Program-made: the position numbers and the translations under genes
Shown here: piece after piece, positions 1 through 8,553 of the stretch
How positions within the stretch are numbered: position 1 is the stretch's first letter
Layout of the letters: every line of letters begins with the position of its first letter
Notes under the pieces: generated by a model
The model's database searches: none
Seen by the model: only the letters and a program-made list of their open reading frames with translations
Told to the model about the DNA's origin: nothing
Assembly: GCF_024746835.1 (NCBI RefSeq)
Contig: NZ_CP080530.1
Span: 924,423 to 988,422, forward strand
Source: Mesorhizobium sp. AR02
Lineage (GTDB): Bacteria > Pseudomonadota > Alphaproteobacteria > Rhizobiales > Rhizobiaceae
Length of the DNA: 64,000 nucleotides
Reading direction: 5' to 3'

Positions 1-20
1 GGTTTACTTTGGTCAGTCAT
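1..20 (-). CDS. start of a gene running off the left edge
   Basis: Only the first codons are inside the window: on the minus strand an ATG at 18-20 reads M-T-D-Q-S-K and leaves the window. It is preceded by a good ribosome binding site (GGGAGG at about 26-31) and lies about 175 bases downstream of a NifA/sigma-54-type promoter on the same strand (194-210, activator site 299-314). Too little protein is visible to name it. By analogy with the sister promoter in front of ectA it could be another NifA-controlled symbiotic gene; that is inference. Confidence 0.4.
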
Positions 21-193
21 CGTTGCCTCCCTATTTGGGTATTGGCTTGGCAGGTCGGCGGGTATGCCTGCAAATGGGGTCGTGGTCGAACCAGGGAGCT
101 TGCCGAATTGGCGCACCCAAGTCCTGAGCCACAGCTGCGAAGAACAACTTGGACGAACACCGGTGCCGCCCGGCGTCGCGTTTCACGAAGAGG

Positions 194-210
194 CTCAAAA
201 GTCATGCCAA
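194..210 (-). promoter_or_regulatory. sigma-54-like -24/-12 promoter, NifA-type cassette copy 1
   Basis: On the minus strand the site reads TTGGCATGACTTTTGAG, matching the sigma-54 pattern TGGCAYG-N4-TTG, but with GA where GC is usual at -12. It has the same sequence as the site at 5944-5960 and lies about 104 bases from the TGT-N10-ACA site at 299-314. It points leftward to the gene starting at 20. Confidence 0.6.
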
Positions 211-298
211 TTGCGCCGAAGGAGCCTTAGAAATATTTTACTGAGTTTTGTTCAATGATTTGACCCGGAGTGCAGGAGGCAACCAGGGCGAAACAATG

Positions 299-314
299 TG
301 TCGCGGATCCAACA
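299..314 (-). promoter_or_regulatory. NifA-type upstream activator site, cassette copy 1
   Basis: The sequence tgtcgcggatccaaca is TGT-N10-ACA, the binding pattern of NifA. Spacing of roughly 100 bases to the -24/-12 site is normal for NifA activation through DNA looping. The block 162-430 is an inverted copy of 5733-6012. Confidence 0.6.
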
Positions 315-477
315 AACACGACAGTAGGTGTCGGTTGCCCGGCGTTTTCTCAGGAATTGGCGAAGGGGTTTAACAACGCGCGACTGGGAGCGGATCACAT
401 TGCGATCGGCGCTGACGACGGAGCATGCTACAGGCCGGAAATTGAACTGATATAAGTGCGTCAAATGGATACTTAGC

Positions 478-969
478 ATGGCGTTCCTAAGACTCGATCC
501 GATCGATCTCAAAATCCTCGACGCCATCCAGCGCGACGGGCGCATCACCAAGCTGGCGCTGGCCGACAAGGTCGGCCTGTCGCCGACCCCGTGCTGGATG
601 CGGCTGCGCAAGCTGGAAAAGGCCGGCATCGTTTCGGGCTATCACGCCAGCGTCGCCATGCGTTTGATCGCGCCGGTCGCCACCGTGCTGATGGAGGTGA
701 CGCTGGCGAACCACCGCCAGGCCGATTTCGACCGCTTTGAACGCGTCATCCGCGCCGTCCCCGAGATCGTCGCCTGCTGGTCGGTGGGTGGCGGCGTCGA
801 CTATGTTCTGAAGGTAATGGCGCGCGACATCGACGCCTATCAGCGGCTGGTCGACGCCTTGCTCGAGCGTGAGATCGGCATCGACCGTTACTTCACCTAC
901 ATCGTCACCAAGACGGTGAAGGAAGAGACCGTCTTGCCGGTGGCTAACCTGCTGCCGGCGCGATCGTAA
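478..969 (+). CDS. asnC: Lrp/AsnC-family transcriptional regulator (DoeX/AsnC-like)
   Basis: A 163-residue Lrp/AsnC (feast/famine) regulator. An N-terminal winged helix-turn-helix (residues about 5-60, with the family signature LDPIDLKILDAIQRDGRITK followed by LADKVGLSPTPCWMRLRKLE) precedes an RAM/AsnC ligand-binding domain (about 65-150). The length is normal. It sits 136 bases before a semialdehyde dehydrogenase gene on the same strand. In ectoine catabolic clusters an asnC (doeX) and an ssd (doeC) gene are standard neighbours, and other parts of such a cluster occur elsewhere in the window, so control of ectoine or diaminobutyrate breakdown is the likely role. The family call is firm; the specific role is inferred from context. 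Confidence 0.85.
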   Translation: MAFLRLDPIDLKILDAIQRDGRITKLALADKVGLSPTPCWMRLRKLEKAGIVSGYHASVAMRLIAPVATVLMEVTLANHRQADFDRFERVIRAVPEIVACWSVGGGVDYVLKVMARDIDAYQRLVDALLEREIGIDRYFTYIVTKTVKEETVLPVANLLPARS

Positions 970-1105
970 CGGGGCACGCAGAGATATCCTCTTCCCGGGG
1001 TGCACAATAGAGAGACTCTCTCTAGGGGCAGGCATCCAAACAGCCTCTCTGTCTGCCCATGGCGAATAGTCTTCCCGTATCAGTCCGACCCGGGAGGCCT
1101 CGACC

Positions 1106-2600
1106 ATGTCCGCGCACTTTGCCCGCACGATCCGCCATGACGCGCTCGATCGCGTCGCCGACCGCCGGCTGCTGCGCGAACTCGCCTATGTCGACGGCCA
1201 CTGGACGGCGAGCGAGGCCGCCGAAAGCTTCGAAGTCACCGATCCGGCCAGCGGCGCCACCATTGCCTTCGTTGCCGCGCTTGATGCGCAGCAAACGACA
1301 GAAGCGATCGATGCCGCTTCGCGCGCCTTTCCCGCCTGGCGGGCTCTGCTACCGCAGGAGCGCGCAAGGATCCTGCGAAAATGGTTCGAGCTTATCATCG
1401 CCGCCAAGGACGACCTGGCGCTGCTAATGACGCTCGAACAGGGCAAGCCACTCAAGGAGTCACTGGGCGAGATCGACTATGCCGCCTCCTTCGTCGAATG
1501 GTATGCGGAAGAAGCCAAGCGGCTCAACGCCGAGAGTGTCACAAGCCATCTGCTCGGGGCCGAGATGATGGTGCGGCGCGAGCCGATCGGTGTCGTCGGC
1601 GTCGTCACGCCTTGGAACTTTCCGTCAGCGATGTTGACACGCAAGGCGGCGGCAGCACTCGCCGCAGGCTGCACCATCGTCGCGCATCCGTCCTCGGAAA
1701 CGCCACTGTCGGCACTGGCGCTGGCCGAACTTGGCGAACGTGCCGGTCTGCCGGCTGGTGTCTTCAACGTCATCACCGGCAAGGCTTCGACGATCGTTGG
1801 GCGCAATGTGCGAGGACGCCCGCGTTCGCGCCATGAGCTTCACCGGCTCGACCGAGGTCGGCCGGTTGATCGCGGCGCAAAGTGCGCCGACGATGAAGCG
1901 GCTGGTGATGGAACTCGGCGGCCACGCTCCGCTGATCGTCTTCGACGATGCCGATATCGACAGAGCTGTGAGCATCGCTATCGACGCCAAATTCGCCACG
2001 TCAGGCCAGGACTGCCTTGCCGCCAACCGCATCTACGTGCAGCGGCCGATCTATGACCGGTTCTGCGCCGCCTTCGCCCGCCGCGTCGAGACGCTGCGGA
2101 TCGGCAATGGGCTCGCCGACGAAACCGACATCGGACCGCTGATGCACGAGCGGGCCGTCAAAAAGGTCGAGGAGCAGGTTGCCGACGCGCTCGCCCGCGG
2201 CGCGCGCTGCCTTGTCGGCGGCAAGCTTCACGCGGCGGGATCGCTGTTTTACCAGTCGACGCTGCTTGTGGACGTGCCCGACGAGGCGCAGATCATGCGC
2301 GAGGAGACCTTCGGTCCCGTCGCCGCCGTGACGCCGTTTGACGACGAGGCAGAGGTTGTCGCTCGCGCCAATGCCACCGAATATGGCTTGGTCGCCTATG
2401 TCGTGACCGAGAACGGCGCGCGCCAGCAGCGCATGGGCCGCGCCCTCGACTACGGCATGGTCGCCATCAACCGCGTAAAGATCACCGGCGCGCCGATCCC
2501 GTTCGGTGGCGTCAAGCAGTCAGGCATCGGCCGCGAGGGGTCGCGCCACGGATTAGAGGCCTTCACCGATCTCAAATATCTCTGCCTTAATGTAGCCTAG
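1106..2600 (+). pseudogene. ssd: frameshifted NAD(P)-dependent semialdehyde dehydrogenase (Ssd/GabD/DoeC-like)
   Basis: Aldehyde dehydrogenase of the succinate/aspartate-semialdehyde type. The start is the ATG at 1106 behind GGGAGG. The first frame carries the N-terminal half, including the active-site lead-in VTPWNFP. The second frame resumes at MCEDARVRAMSFTGSTEVG and runs through MELGGHAPLIVF, the catalytic-cysteine motif SGQDCLAANR, and EETFGPV to the end at 2600. The frames join if one G is removed from the run at 1799-1801, so one base insertion separates two otherwise complete halves. In ectoine catabolism this enzyme (Ssd or DoeC) would oxidise the semialdehyde made from diaminobutyrate. 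It may be a real pseudogene or a base-calling error. Confidence 0.8.
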
Positions 2601-3189
2601 GTGTTCGGTCCGGCATGTGATGGATTGGGTTTAGCCTGAAACCTTTGCGGCTGCTCAGTCCAGATTTTGCAGATGTGCTCGAAGGGGGTTAGGCCACTGA
2701 ATGTGCAGAAGTCTGTCTACCTCATGGCGAGAAAAGCCAAGCCCCCGACCAAGCGAGGTAAGCGGCGCTCGAGGGTCTCTTGCGCCAATGATGTTTGAAT
2801 CGGGACTGTCATTGTTGAGGGTAGCCGCGTCCACAACGCCATAGCCCCCATGGACGAATAGGCCTAGCCAAAAAAACATTGAAACACACGATTTGCAAGC
2901 CATTGAGGGGTACTCTGTACGCCCTGTGAATCTACTTCCCGGTTCCGTCCGCATCCGCCGGGTCGTGACGACGCGGCTCGATCGTCTGATAAATGCGGCG
3001 GGGCGGGACACCGAGCCCGGCAACCTTTCCTGCCTCACCTGCCGGTGTCCCGTACTCGTAAGGCTGGAATGGCGAGCCACCGGTAAGGTATACGGGCGCC
3101 CGTGGATCGCCGCTTCCCTCCGCTTCATCACTTTGTGATATGTTTCGGGCGTCGGCGTCATCTACCGTTTGATGGATGATCCGTTGCAA
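2601..3189. other. gene-poor stretch, no convincing gene
   Basis: Overlapping leftward frames run through this stretch and join the IS110 remnant at 3190-3522, but the protein text has no recognisable domain. It probably consists of decayed mobile DNA. Confidence 0.4.
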
Positions 3190-3522
3190 CTTTCGGCCTA
3201 ACACTCCGACTGAACACATATCCCACAGGGCATAGGCTCCTTTGTCGCGGCCTCGAAGGTGACGAGCATTCACAACCAGTTGGCGCCCGAGCTCGGCGGC
3301 GCGGATGCGAATGCTGCGCCAGGCCTCCAACATCGGTAGGACGATAGGAGCAAGCTCGTTCTGGTCGGGAAGAAGGCTCCGGACATTCTTTTCGAATGTA
3401 GTTCCCTTACCTGCGGGAACAAGCAAGCCGAACGTTTTCATGATCCCTCGGCTCTGGTTGGAATGCTCGACGGTGGTCCGGACCAGCCGGGTGCGTGCTG
3501 CCACGAGCGTGCGGGTCATCAT
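3190..3522 (-). pseudogene. IS110-family transposase remnant
   Basis: The minus-strand frame from 3522 reads MMTRTLVAARTRLVRTTVEH, then SNQSRGIMKTFGLLVPAGKG and ends of helices around LPMLEAWRSIRIRAAELGRQ. This is the middle of an IS110/IS1111-type transposase, between the DEDD domain and the C-terminal transposase_20 domain. The catalytic N-terminus and the C-terminal serine region are missing, and the frame continues into unrelated text. No element ends were found. Confidence 0.65.
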
Positions 3523-3653
3523 GCGTTTGGCTCACACCTCTCGGTGGGAGGGGCTTTGCCGTCATTCAACAATGTCGTCGGCTTTCTCGCCGGTGGCGAT
3601 GCGCATGACGCGGACGGCGTTGACGATTACGTCGGCAGGGGCGCTTCTGGCTT

Positions 3654-3842
3654 TCAGGTCCGGTTGGCATTTGTGCTGCCTTTGTTTGGCGGACATGCCG
3701 GCAAATCATCGATTTCAGGCTGATAGCCCTTTGCCTCGTATTCGCTGGCAGGGATCTCCAACTCCTTGCCGTCGCCATAACGAATCCAAACGCTATCCTG
3801 CGTAGCCCATCCGTCTTTGATCTTGCAAACTCCAGCTACCAT
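3654..3842 (-). CDS. small hypothetical protein (62 residues)
   Basis: A 62-residue reading frame starting MVAGVCKIKDGWATQDSVWI, with a possible Shine-Dalgarno (AGGAGC) about 7 bases before the ATG at 3842. Composition is protein-like (aromatic, charged, an alternating strand pattern, then an acidic and proline-rich tail) and unlike the arginine/serine-rich shadow frames nearby. I do not recognise a family. It stands alone among IS remnants. Confidence 0.45.
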   Translation of the reverse strand: MVAGVCKIKDGWATQDSVWIRYGDGKELEIPASEYEAKGYQPEIDDLPACPPNKGSTNANRT

Positions 3843-4392
3843 GCGAAAGCTCCTGGCTTTCCGCTAAGCATAGCCGCTCTCGCATACGGCTTCAAACGCG
3901 ACTGATGAGTTTATAGATTCAAACTAAGACAACTAGCTCTTAATCGCTGCGCAGTATCTTTGCTTCAGGCGCGGCTGCAACGAAAGCTCTTCGAGTAACT
4001 GGCGGGTGAGCCTTGCCACGCAACACCTGAAGACAGGCGTCCATCGCTACCTCCCGTTTCACGGTCTGACGATCAAGATCAACAGCAGGATAGCGGCCGC
4101 GTCATTGACATCGAACACGATACGCTCTGAGCTGTGCCGGCCACCCGAAAAACGACCGGCCTCTCAAATCTGCTCAAGCCGGTCATCTCTGCGCCACCAA
4201 GCCGATCATAGGCCAGTTCGCTGCGGGGCCGAGCCGGTTGCGCTGCGAACTGTAAAATGTCGACACAATGCCCTCTGGATGCCCAGCGCCGGCCTGTCGA
4301 TACGGGCGATATGGCACCAAGGACAGTCCCATTCCTTCCAGTCGTTGCAAGCGCTGACCCTCATAGTCGAGATCGAAACAGCTGATCGAGCG
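3843..4392. other. gene-poor stretch, nothing recognised
   Basis: The longest forward frame here (from 4006) has the serine/arginine/alanine-rich composition of a chance frame. No motif, repeat or promoter is convincing. Confidence 0.4.
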
Positions 4393-4795
4393 ATGATGGT
4401 AGCCAGTTCCTGGGATGCACCACCCGCTACGGCGATTATTTCGGCGAGCCCGGCGGGGAGATGCGCCGCTACCCCCCAGAGCTCTTCGCGCCGCCCAACG
4501 GTAATTTTCTGCTTTTGATGCAGCCTAGCTCAGACCGCCGAGAGGCTGGCGAAGTTTCCTCGCCCTCATCGCGGTGGTCAACTGCCGCATATTCTTCATC
4601 ACTATGTCGGCGCGCCAAGCCAGACGCCACGGCCGACATCGTTCTCACCTTCGCCGAAATCACTGCGTTCGACCGGATCGACGCGCCCCGAACGCGACCG
4701 CGCCTGCAACGGTCCACTCTTGCCGCTTACCTGCTGCAAATTGCCATGCTTATCGGCACCTCGCCCTCAGCGGGTTCTAAAGCCGCGGGCTAGCT
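4393..4795 (+). pseudogene. possible decayed coding sequence, maybe transposase tail
   Basis: From about 4396 a forward frame reads a protein-like stretch (RYGDYFGEPGGEMRRYPPEL and then FLLLMQ). After a frame change a second stretch reads FAEITAFDRIDAPRTRPRLQ, then STLAAYLLQIA near 4740. The second part resembles the C-terminal end of some IS4-type transposases, but the match is from memory and weak. The frame changes and in-frame stops indicate decay. Identity uncertain. Confidence 0.25.
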
Positions 4796-4881
4796 AAGCT
4801 AGAACGTCTCGAATGACATCGCGAAGGTATCATAACCGACAGCCTCGGATGACGTCGAAAACCAACAACTGCTATCGGGTT

Positions 4882-4897
4882 TGTCAAGTTCGCGACA
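4882..4897 (+). promoter_or_regulatory. NifA-type upstream activator site, cassette copy 2
   Basis: tgtcaagttcgcgaca fits TGT-N10-ACA exactly and lies about 105 bases before the -24/-12 site at 4987-5003. Confidence 0.65.
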
Positions 4898-4986
4898 CGA
4901 CCCGCCTTAGAACGGATGTCCTGCTGTACGCAATTTAACCATTGAAAGCTTTGCGGATAATTTGTGCTGACGCTCTATGGGGGCAG

Positions 4987-5003
4987 TTGGCACGATTGTT
5001 GAA
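4987..5003 (+). promoter_or_regulatory. sigma-54-like -24/-12 promoter, NifA-type cassette copy 2
   Basis: ttggcacgattgttgaa matches TGGCACG-N4-TTG, with GA instead of GC at the -12 element. It points to the 98-residue gene at 5165. The block 4860-5040 is repeated in inverted orientation at 14890-15095. Confidence 0.65.
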
Positions 5004-5164
5004 GCTCCAAGTCAAGACCTAGACTAAGACTAGCCATGGGAAATCGCACGTGAGGGCCAGAAGTTCGTGCCACGGGACATGAAGGCATAACGGTGCGCTC
5101 GCGGCGCTAGAGGTATTTGAAATGGGCATCGGACAGCGGAAGCCCCATTGGACGAGAAGTTGAC

Positions 5165-5461
5165 ATGAAGACGATGCAGGAAAAGGACATCCCGGCGTTC
5201 GTGCAATCAGTTGTCGATATTGGCTGCGGCATACACGCGATTGGCCACTGGGGATACGTCTTTGGTGATGGCGAGTTAACGCCGGCGCAACAGAGGGCCA
5301 TCGTGCCACAACTGCGCTGGATTGCCGAAACCTACGGCGAACGCGATCATCTCATGGATGAGATAATCGCACATCTGCGGTCGATCGGACGCTATGTCGA
5401 GATTGAGCCGCAGACAGGTGTCCCTGATGGCGGAAACCGGATCCGCCTAAGTCGCCATTGA
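5165..5461 (+). CDS. small unknown protein behind a NifA-type promoter
   Basis: A 98-residue protein starting MKTMQEKDIPAFVQSVVDIG and ending ...RIRLSRH. Longer starts (TTG at 5117) are possible, but the ATG at 5165 gives the compact protein. It looks folded and soluble, with alternating charged and hydrophobic helices, an IHAIGHWGYVFGDGELTP turn and no signal peptide or membrane segment. I do not recognise a named family. The only context is the sigma-54/NifA-type promoter about 160 bases upstream, which suggests expression in nitrogen-fixing bacteroids. Isolated from other intact genes. Confidence 0.6.
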   Translation: MKTMQEKDIPAFVQSVVDIGCGIHAIGHWGYVFGDGELTPAQQRAIVPQLRWIAETYGERDHLMDEIIAHLRSIGRYVEIEPQTGVPDGGNRIRLSRH

Positions 5462-5732
5462 AAATGGCGGACTCGGAACTTGGCATTTTTTCCCGTTTTT
5501 CCTATCAAGTTGATCGTAGCGGAACCAAGCGAAAGGCGCAGATCAAGTAAGAGCATGGGTGCCCATTTCACTGGATCACACGCAGAAGCCTGGTCACTCG
5601 ATTCTTGATGCGAGGCTTCGTAAGCGGGACATTGAGCGCTTCATGGGCAGCGCGAAAGATTGTTCCGCAGCCCTTTCATTTTGAGAAGCGCACGGAGGGA
5701 TCGGATCGCCAAAGGCTTGTTGTCGGAGCGGG
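5462..5732. other. intergenic DNA before promoter cassette copy 3
   Basis: No gene recognised. The repeated cassette shared with 162-430 begins near 5733. Confidence 0.4.
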
Positions 5733-5841
5733 GGCCTGCTCCGTCGTCAGCGCCGATCGCAAGATGATCCGCTACCAGTCCCGTTGTTAAACCCCGTCGC
5801 CATTCCTGAGAAAACGCCGGGACGACATCTACTGTCGTGTT

Positions 5842-5857
5842 TGTCGAATCCGCGACA
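5842..5857 (+). promoter_or_regulatory. NifA-type upstream activator site, cassette copy 3
   Basis: tgtcgaatccgcgaca fits TGT-N10-ACA. It is the inverted counterpart of 299-314 and lies 102 bases before the -24/-12 site at 5944-5960. Confidence 0.65.
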
Positions 5858-5943
5858 CATTGTTTTCGGCCGTGCCTGCTGCACTCCGGGTCAAGTCATT
5901 GAACAAAACTCAGCAAAATATTTCTAAAGCTCCCTCGGCGCAG

Positions 5944-5960
5944 TTGGCATGACTTTTGAG
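5944..5960 (+). promoter_or_regulatory. sigma-54-like -24/-12 promoter in front of ectA, cassette copy 3
   Basis: ttggcatgacttttgag fits TGGCAYG-N4-TTG, with GA rather than GC at -12. The ectA start codon follows 58 bases downstream, a normal leader length. Confidence 0.65.
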
Positions 5961-6017
5961 AACTCCTCTTCGTGAAACGCGACTCGAAGCGACACTGGTG
6001 TTCGCCCGGAGGTTTCG

Positions 6018-6567
6018 ATGGTCAGTGATAGCCAGTGCTTCTCGTTGCCACGCAACGTCCCGTTGCCGCGAGTGACATTCCGAAGACCGACCGAGATTGA
6101 TGCAGCTGTTGTATGGGACCTCATTGCGAGGTGCCCGCCACTGGACCGCAACTCGCTGTACTGCGAGCTCCTGCTCTGCACTGATTTCGCCGACACCTGC
6201 GTGCTCGCTGAGCCTGCCGGGGCGGTGGTTGGGTGGATGTCGGCTTATCGGCGGCCGAGCGAGCCCTCGACGCTCTTCATTTTGGCAGATTGCCGTGCAT
6301 CCTGAGAAACGCAACACAGGGGTGGGCAAGGGCCTGATCATCTCAGCCCTGAACAGGCCATCTTGCGAGAGCGTGACGCAAATCAAAGCCACGGTGACGC
6401 TCAGCAACCGGGCGTCCAAGTTGCTCTTCCCAGATGTGGCTCGGGACCTACGCGCGCCAATGCGGCAAGCTCTCCGGTTCGATCGCCAAGCCCATTTTAA
6501 GGGACAGCATGAGAGCGAGCACACGTTCGACATTGCGATACGAGAAGCTCGCGACAATTCGCCCTGA
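6018..6567 (+). pseudogene. ectA: frameshifted L-2,4-diaminobutyrate N-acetyltransferase (ectoine biosynthesis)
   Basis: EctA is the GNAT enzyme that acetylates L-2,4-diaminobutyrate to N-gamma-acetyl-diaminobutyrate, the step before ectoine synthase. The start is the ATG at 6018 behind CGGAGG. The first frame contains the EctA hallmark region (TFRRPTEIDAAVVWDL, then LDRNSLYCELLLCTDFADTC, VVGWMSAYRRPSEPSTLF). The second frame resumes at WQIAVHPEKRNTGVGKGL (acetyl-CoA loop) and continues through LFPDVARDL to GQHESEHTFDIAIRE. Removing one T from the run at 6280-6283 restores TLFIWQIAVHPE, so a single-base insertion breaks a full-length gene of about 182 codons. No ectB or ectC follows. The gene is directly behind a NifA/sigma-54-type promoter. 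A real pseudogene or a read error cannot be distinguished here. Confidence 0.85.
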
Positions 6568-6607
6568 TTTTCAGTGCATTTTCAATCTAACGGTAGAGTA
6601 CCCTGCA

Positions 6608-7318
6608 ATGCATGACCACGCGACCACCCTTGAGGTATCGACATATATCTGCTCGCTTGACCAAAAGGCCCGTAAAGCGGGCGTTCAATTCAGGATGGGG
6701 GAAGATTTTGAGGAGTACCTTTCAATTACCAGTAAGATTTCCGGGAAATATCCTACCTTTCCGAACTTCCGCCCGGATTGTTCACAGCTTGAGCCCGGCC
6801 AGGCGTTTTGGGTCGTTGGAGAAGATAAATTCGGTAAAGTAGCGCATGTCCAGGCGCTTCGTGTGGATGATCTGGCGCCTACCACCTTGGCTGACCATCT
6901 TGAGTCATTGAAAGCCTGCTATGTGGATCCTGCAAGGCATGCCGGCCCGGGTTCGTCGTGTGTTTGTGTCGCGCCGACTGCTCGGATTATAAGCGGGATC
7001 GTTGCGTATCACGGCGATTTATGGCTCCGAAGTGACCTTAGAGGACGGGGCTTAGCACCCACGCTTGCAGGTGTCGCTTTTGGGCTGGCATGGGCGAAAT
7101 GGTCCCCCGATTTCATCTATGCTCTTGTGCCTACTTGGCTCATCCAAAAGGGAGTCGCCGATCAATACGGCTATCTTCACAAAGAAGCACATGGATCCGT
7201 CCTGAGTTTACCTGATCGAGACATCGAAGATGATGACTGGCTCATTTGGCTAACTCAACGCGAGTTATCCCAGCTAATCAAATGTTCGGCGAATGAAACG
7301 ATCGAGCGGCTTTCTTGA
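6608..7318 (+). CDS. unknown GNAT-like protein
   Basis: A 236-residue protein starting MHDHATTLEVSTYICSLDQK, using the ATG at 6608 just past the end of ectA. Around residues 140-165 the text WLRSDLRGRGLAPTLAGVAF has the R-G-x-G-x-A pattern of the acetyl-CoA pyrophosphate loop followed by a helix, so an acetyltransferase fold is plausible. The N-terminal half is unfamiliar. Codon use appears less GC-rich than in the neighbours, which suggests separate origin. It is 41 bases after ectA on the same strand and could be co-transcribed from the NifA-type promoter. No signal peptide. Function unknown; acyl transfer to a small metabolite is a guess. Confidence 0.6.
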   Translation: MHDHATTLEVSTYICSLDQKARKAGVQFRMGEDFEEYLSITSKISGKYPTFPNFRPDCSQLEPGQAFWVVGEDKFGKVAHVQALRVDDLAPTTLADHLESLKACYVDPARHAGPGSSCVCVAPTARIISGIVAYHGDLWLRSDLRGRGLAPTLAGVAFGLAWAKWSPDFIYALVPTWLIQKGVADQYGYLHKEAHGSVLSLPDRDIEDDDWLIWLTQRELSQLIKCSANETIERLS

Positions 7319-7415
7319 GCGCAATTTTACTGTCGGATTTAGTCTTTCTCAGAGCTTTCTGATTGGGATCTTGAAGTCAAGCCGCTCCTGTTCTTCCGGA
7401 TCGTATCGTCCGCGG

Positions 7416-7697
7416 TCAGGCGCTTCTCTTCGCGATCGGCGCTGGGCCGCCGCATAATGAGGGCAAGGGGCAAGGCGTCTCACTCTGTTTCACGACCTTT
7501 GAAGGCTTTCGGCCCCAAGGCGGAACTCGGTCGTACGGGCGGAAACAGCCCAGGTGGGAGCATGCGCCACGGCAGACCTCCTCGCAGAAGATACAGCATC
7601 GCATCGAGCAGCGTGCGCCATCCCCACTTGTGGGGACGGCGAGGGCCATGGCCTCCGGCATCACCGGCTCCAGCACCAGCCATTCCGCATCCATCAA
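7416..7697 (-). pseudogene. IS5-family transposase N-terminal remnant
   Basis: Minus-strand frames show the N-terminal pattern of IS5-family transposases: DAEWLVLEPVMPE in one frame, then WRTLLDAMLYLLRGGLPWRM and LPPGLFPP in the next. Only about 90 residues remain and at least one frame change is present; the catalytic domain is missing. Confidence 0.6.
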
Positions 7698-7875
7698 ATC
7701 AGATGGCAGGCGCAGCCCACTTCGTGCATGCTCCGCCCGGGTGGTATCGGTCCAAATGTGGCTCTCCGTCGTTGTCTCGCAACTCCGACTGAATCACATC
7801 TGGCTGATATCGCCAACCTTTTTGCCACCTCCGAATTCCGGGTCAGACACTCATATCGCGGCTGTTCGAGCGCTT

Positions 7876-8012
7876 ATCCAGACTGTATGGGACATGTCAT
7901 CGCCGCCTCATCCAGTCTTCCTCACACCGAGGCGATACTTCAGCGTGCCGTCGACTTGATCGGTTGGCCGATCACACCATTTCCGACCATTGACGCAGTG
8001 GCCTTGATCTGA
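7876..8012 (+). pseudogene. 3' end of a lost ATP-grasp ligase gene
   Basis: The last residues (GHVIAASSSLPHTEAILQRA followed by VDLIGWPITPF) align with the C-terminus of the intact ATP-grasp protein at 34856-36073 (GYVIAAHPNLAQTQAILQRA, VDLIDWSITPF). Here the frame runs on to PTIDAVALI and a stop at 8010-8012, probably the original C-terminus. Everything upstream is gone. This fragment is followed by a scrap of ehuC on the other strand. Confidence 0.6.
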
Positions 8013-8145
8013 ACTAAATCAAAATAATAGCTAGAGCCGGTATCTGTAACGTCCGATACAAATCGTAATTGTGCACTTGGTGCAGAAGGATGCCAGGAGC
8101 TCTTCGGAATTGATGGTAGTCTGTATTTCATGCTCGAGCCGCGGT

Positions 8146-8375
8146 CTACGGAAGTCGCTCGCTTTGTTTTGGACGGTTGGGCGCCAAGATAGCCCTTTCC
8201 TCGCACACGGGCAGCACGAGATAGGCGGCAAACAGATGAACGAAGGATGGAGTCGCAAGGACGAACTCACGTATATGCGCGAGACAGCATGAATACACAG
8301 GCGTGGGGACAGAAGAGCCAATCCAGCCACGGACGCTGTTTTTTGCAATGTGAGGACACAACTTAAGACGGTCAT
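8146..8375 (-). pseudogene. decayed fragment of an EhuC-like ABC permease
   Basis: Minus-strand frames contain pieces that match the permease encoded at 23948-24616: SVAGLALLSPRLCIHAVSRI in one frame corresponds to the region ending AVTRIYVEIFRG, and FVHLFAAYLVLPV in another corresponds to FVQLFAAYFVLPF. Several frame changes separate the pieces. It shows that a second, now lost, copy of the ehu transporter once lay here. Confidence 0.5.
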
Positions 8376-8553
8376 TTCGGTTCCCGCAGCATCAATAAGG
8401 TTGACCTTGCCATATCCACGATGAGATTTAAGTTCTGTATATCGTCACCACATATTTTCCCGACTTTTCGGCTTGAAGAGCATTGCTCAGAATCGCACAA
8501 TTTGAACCAGGTGCCAGTACTTCGCATTAGTAGTAGGAGTGTGCAATTGCTTG

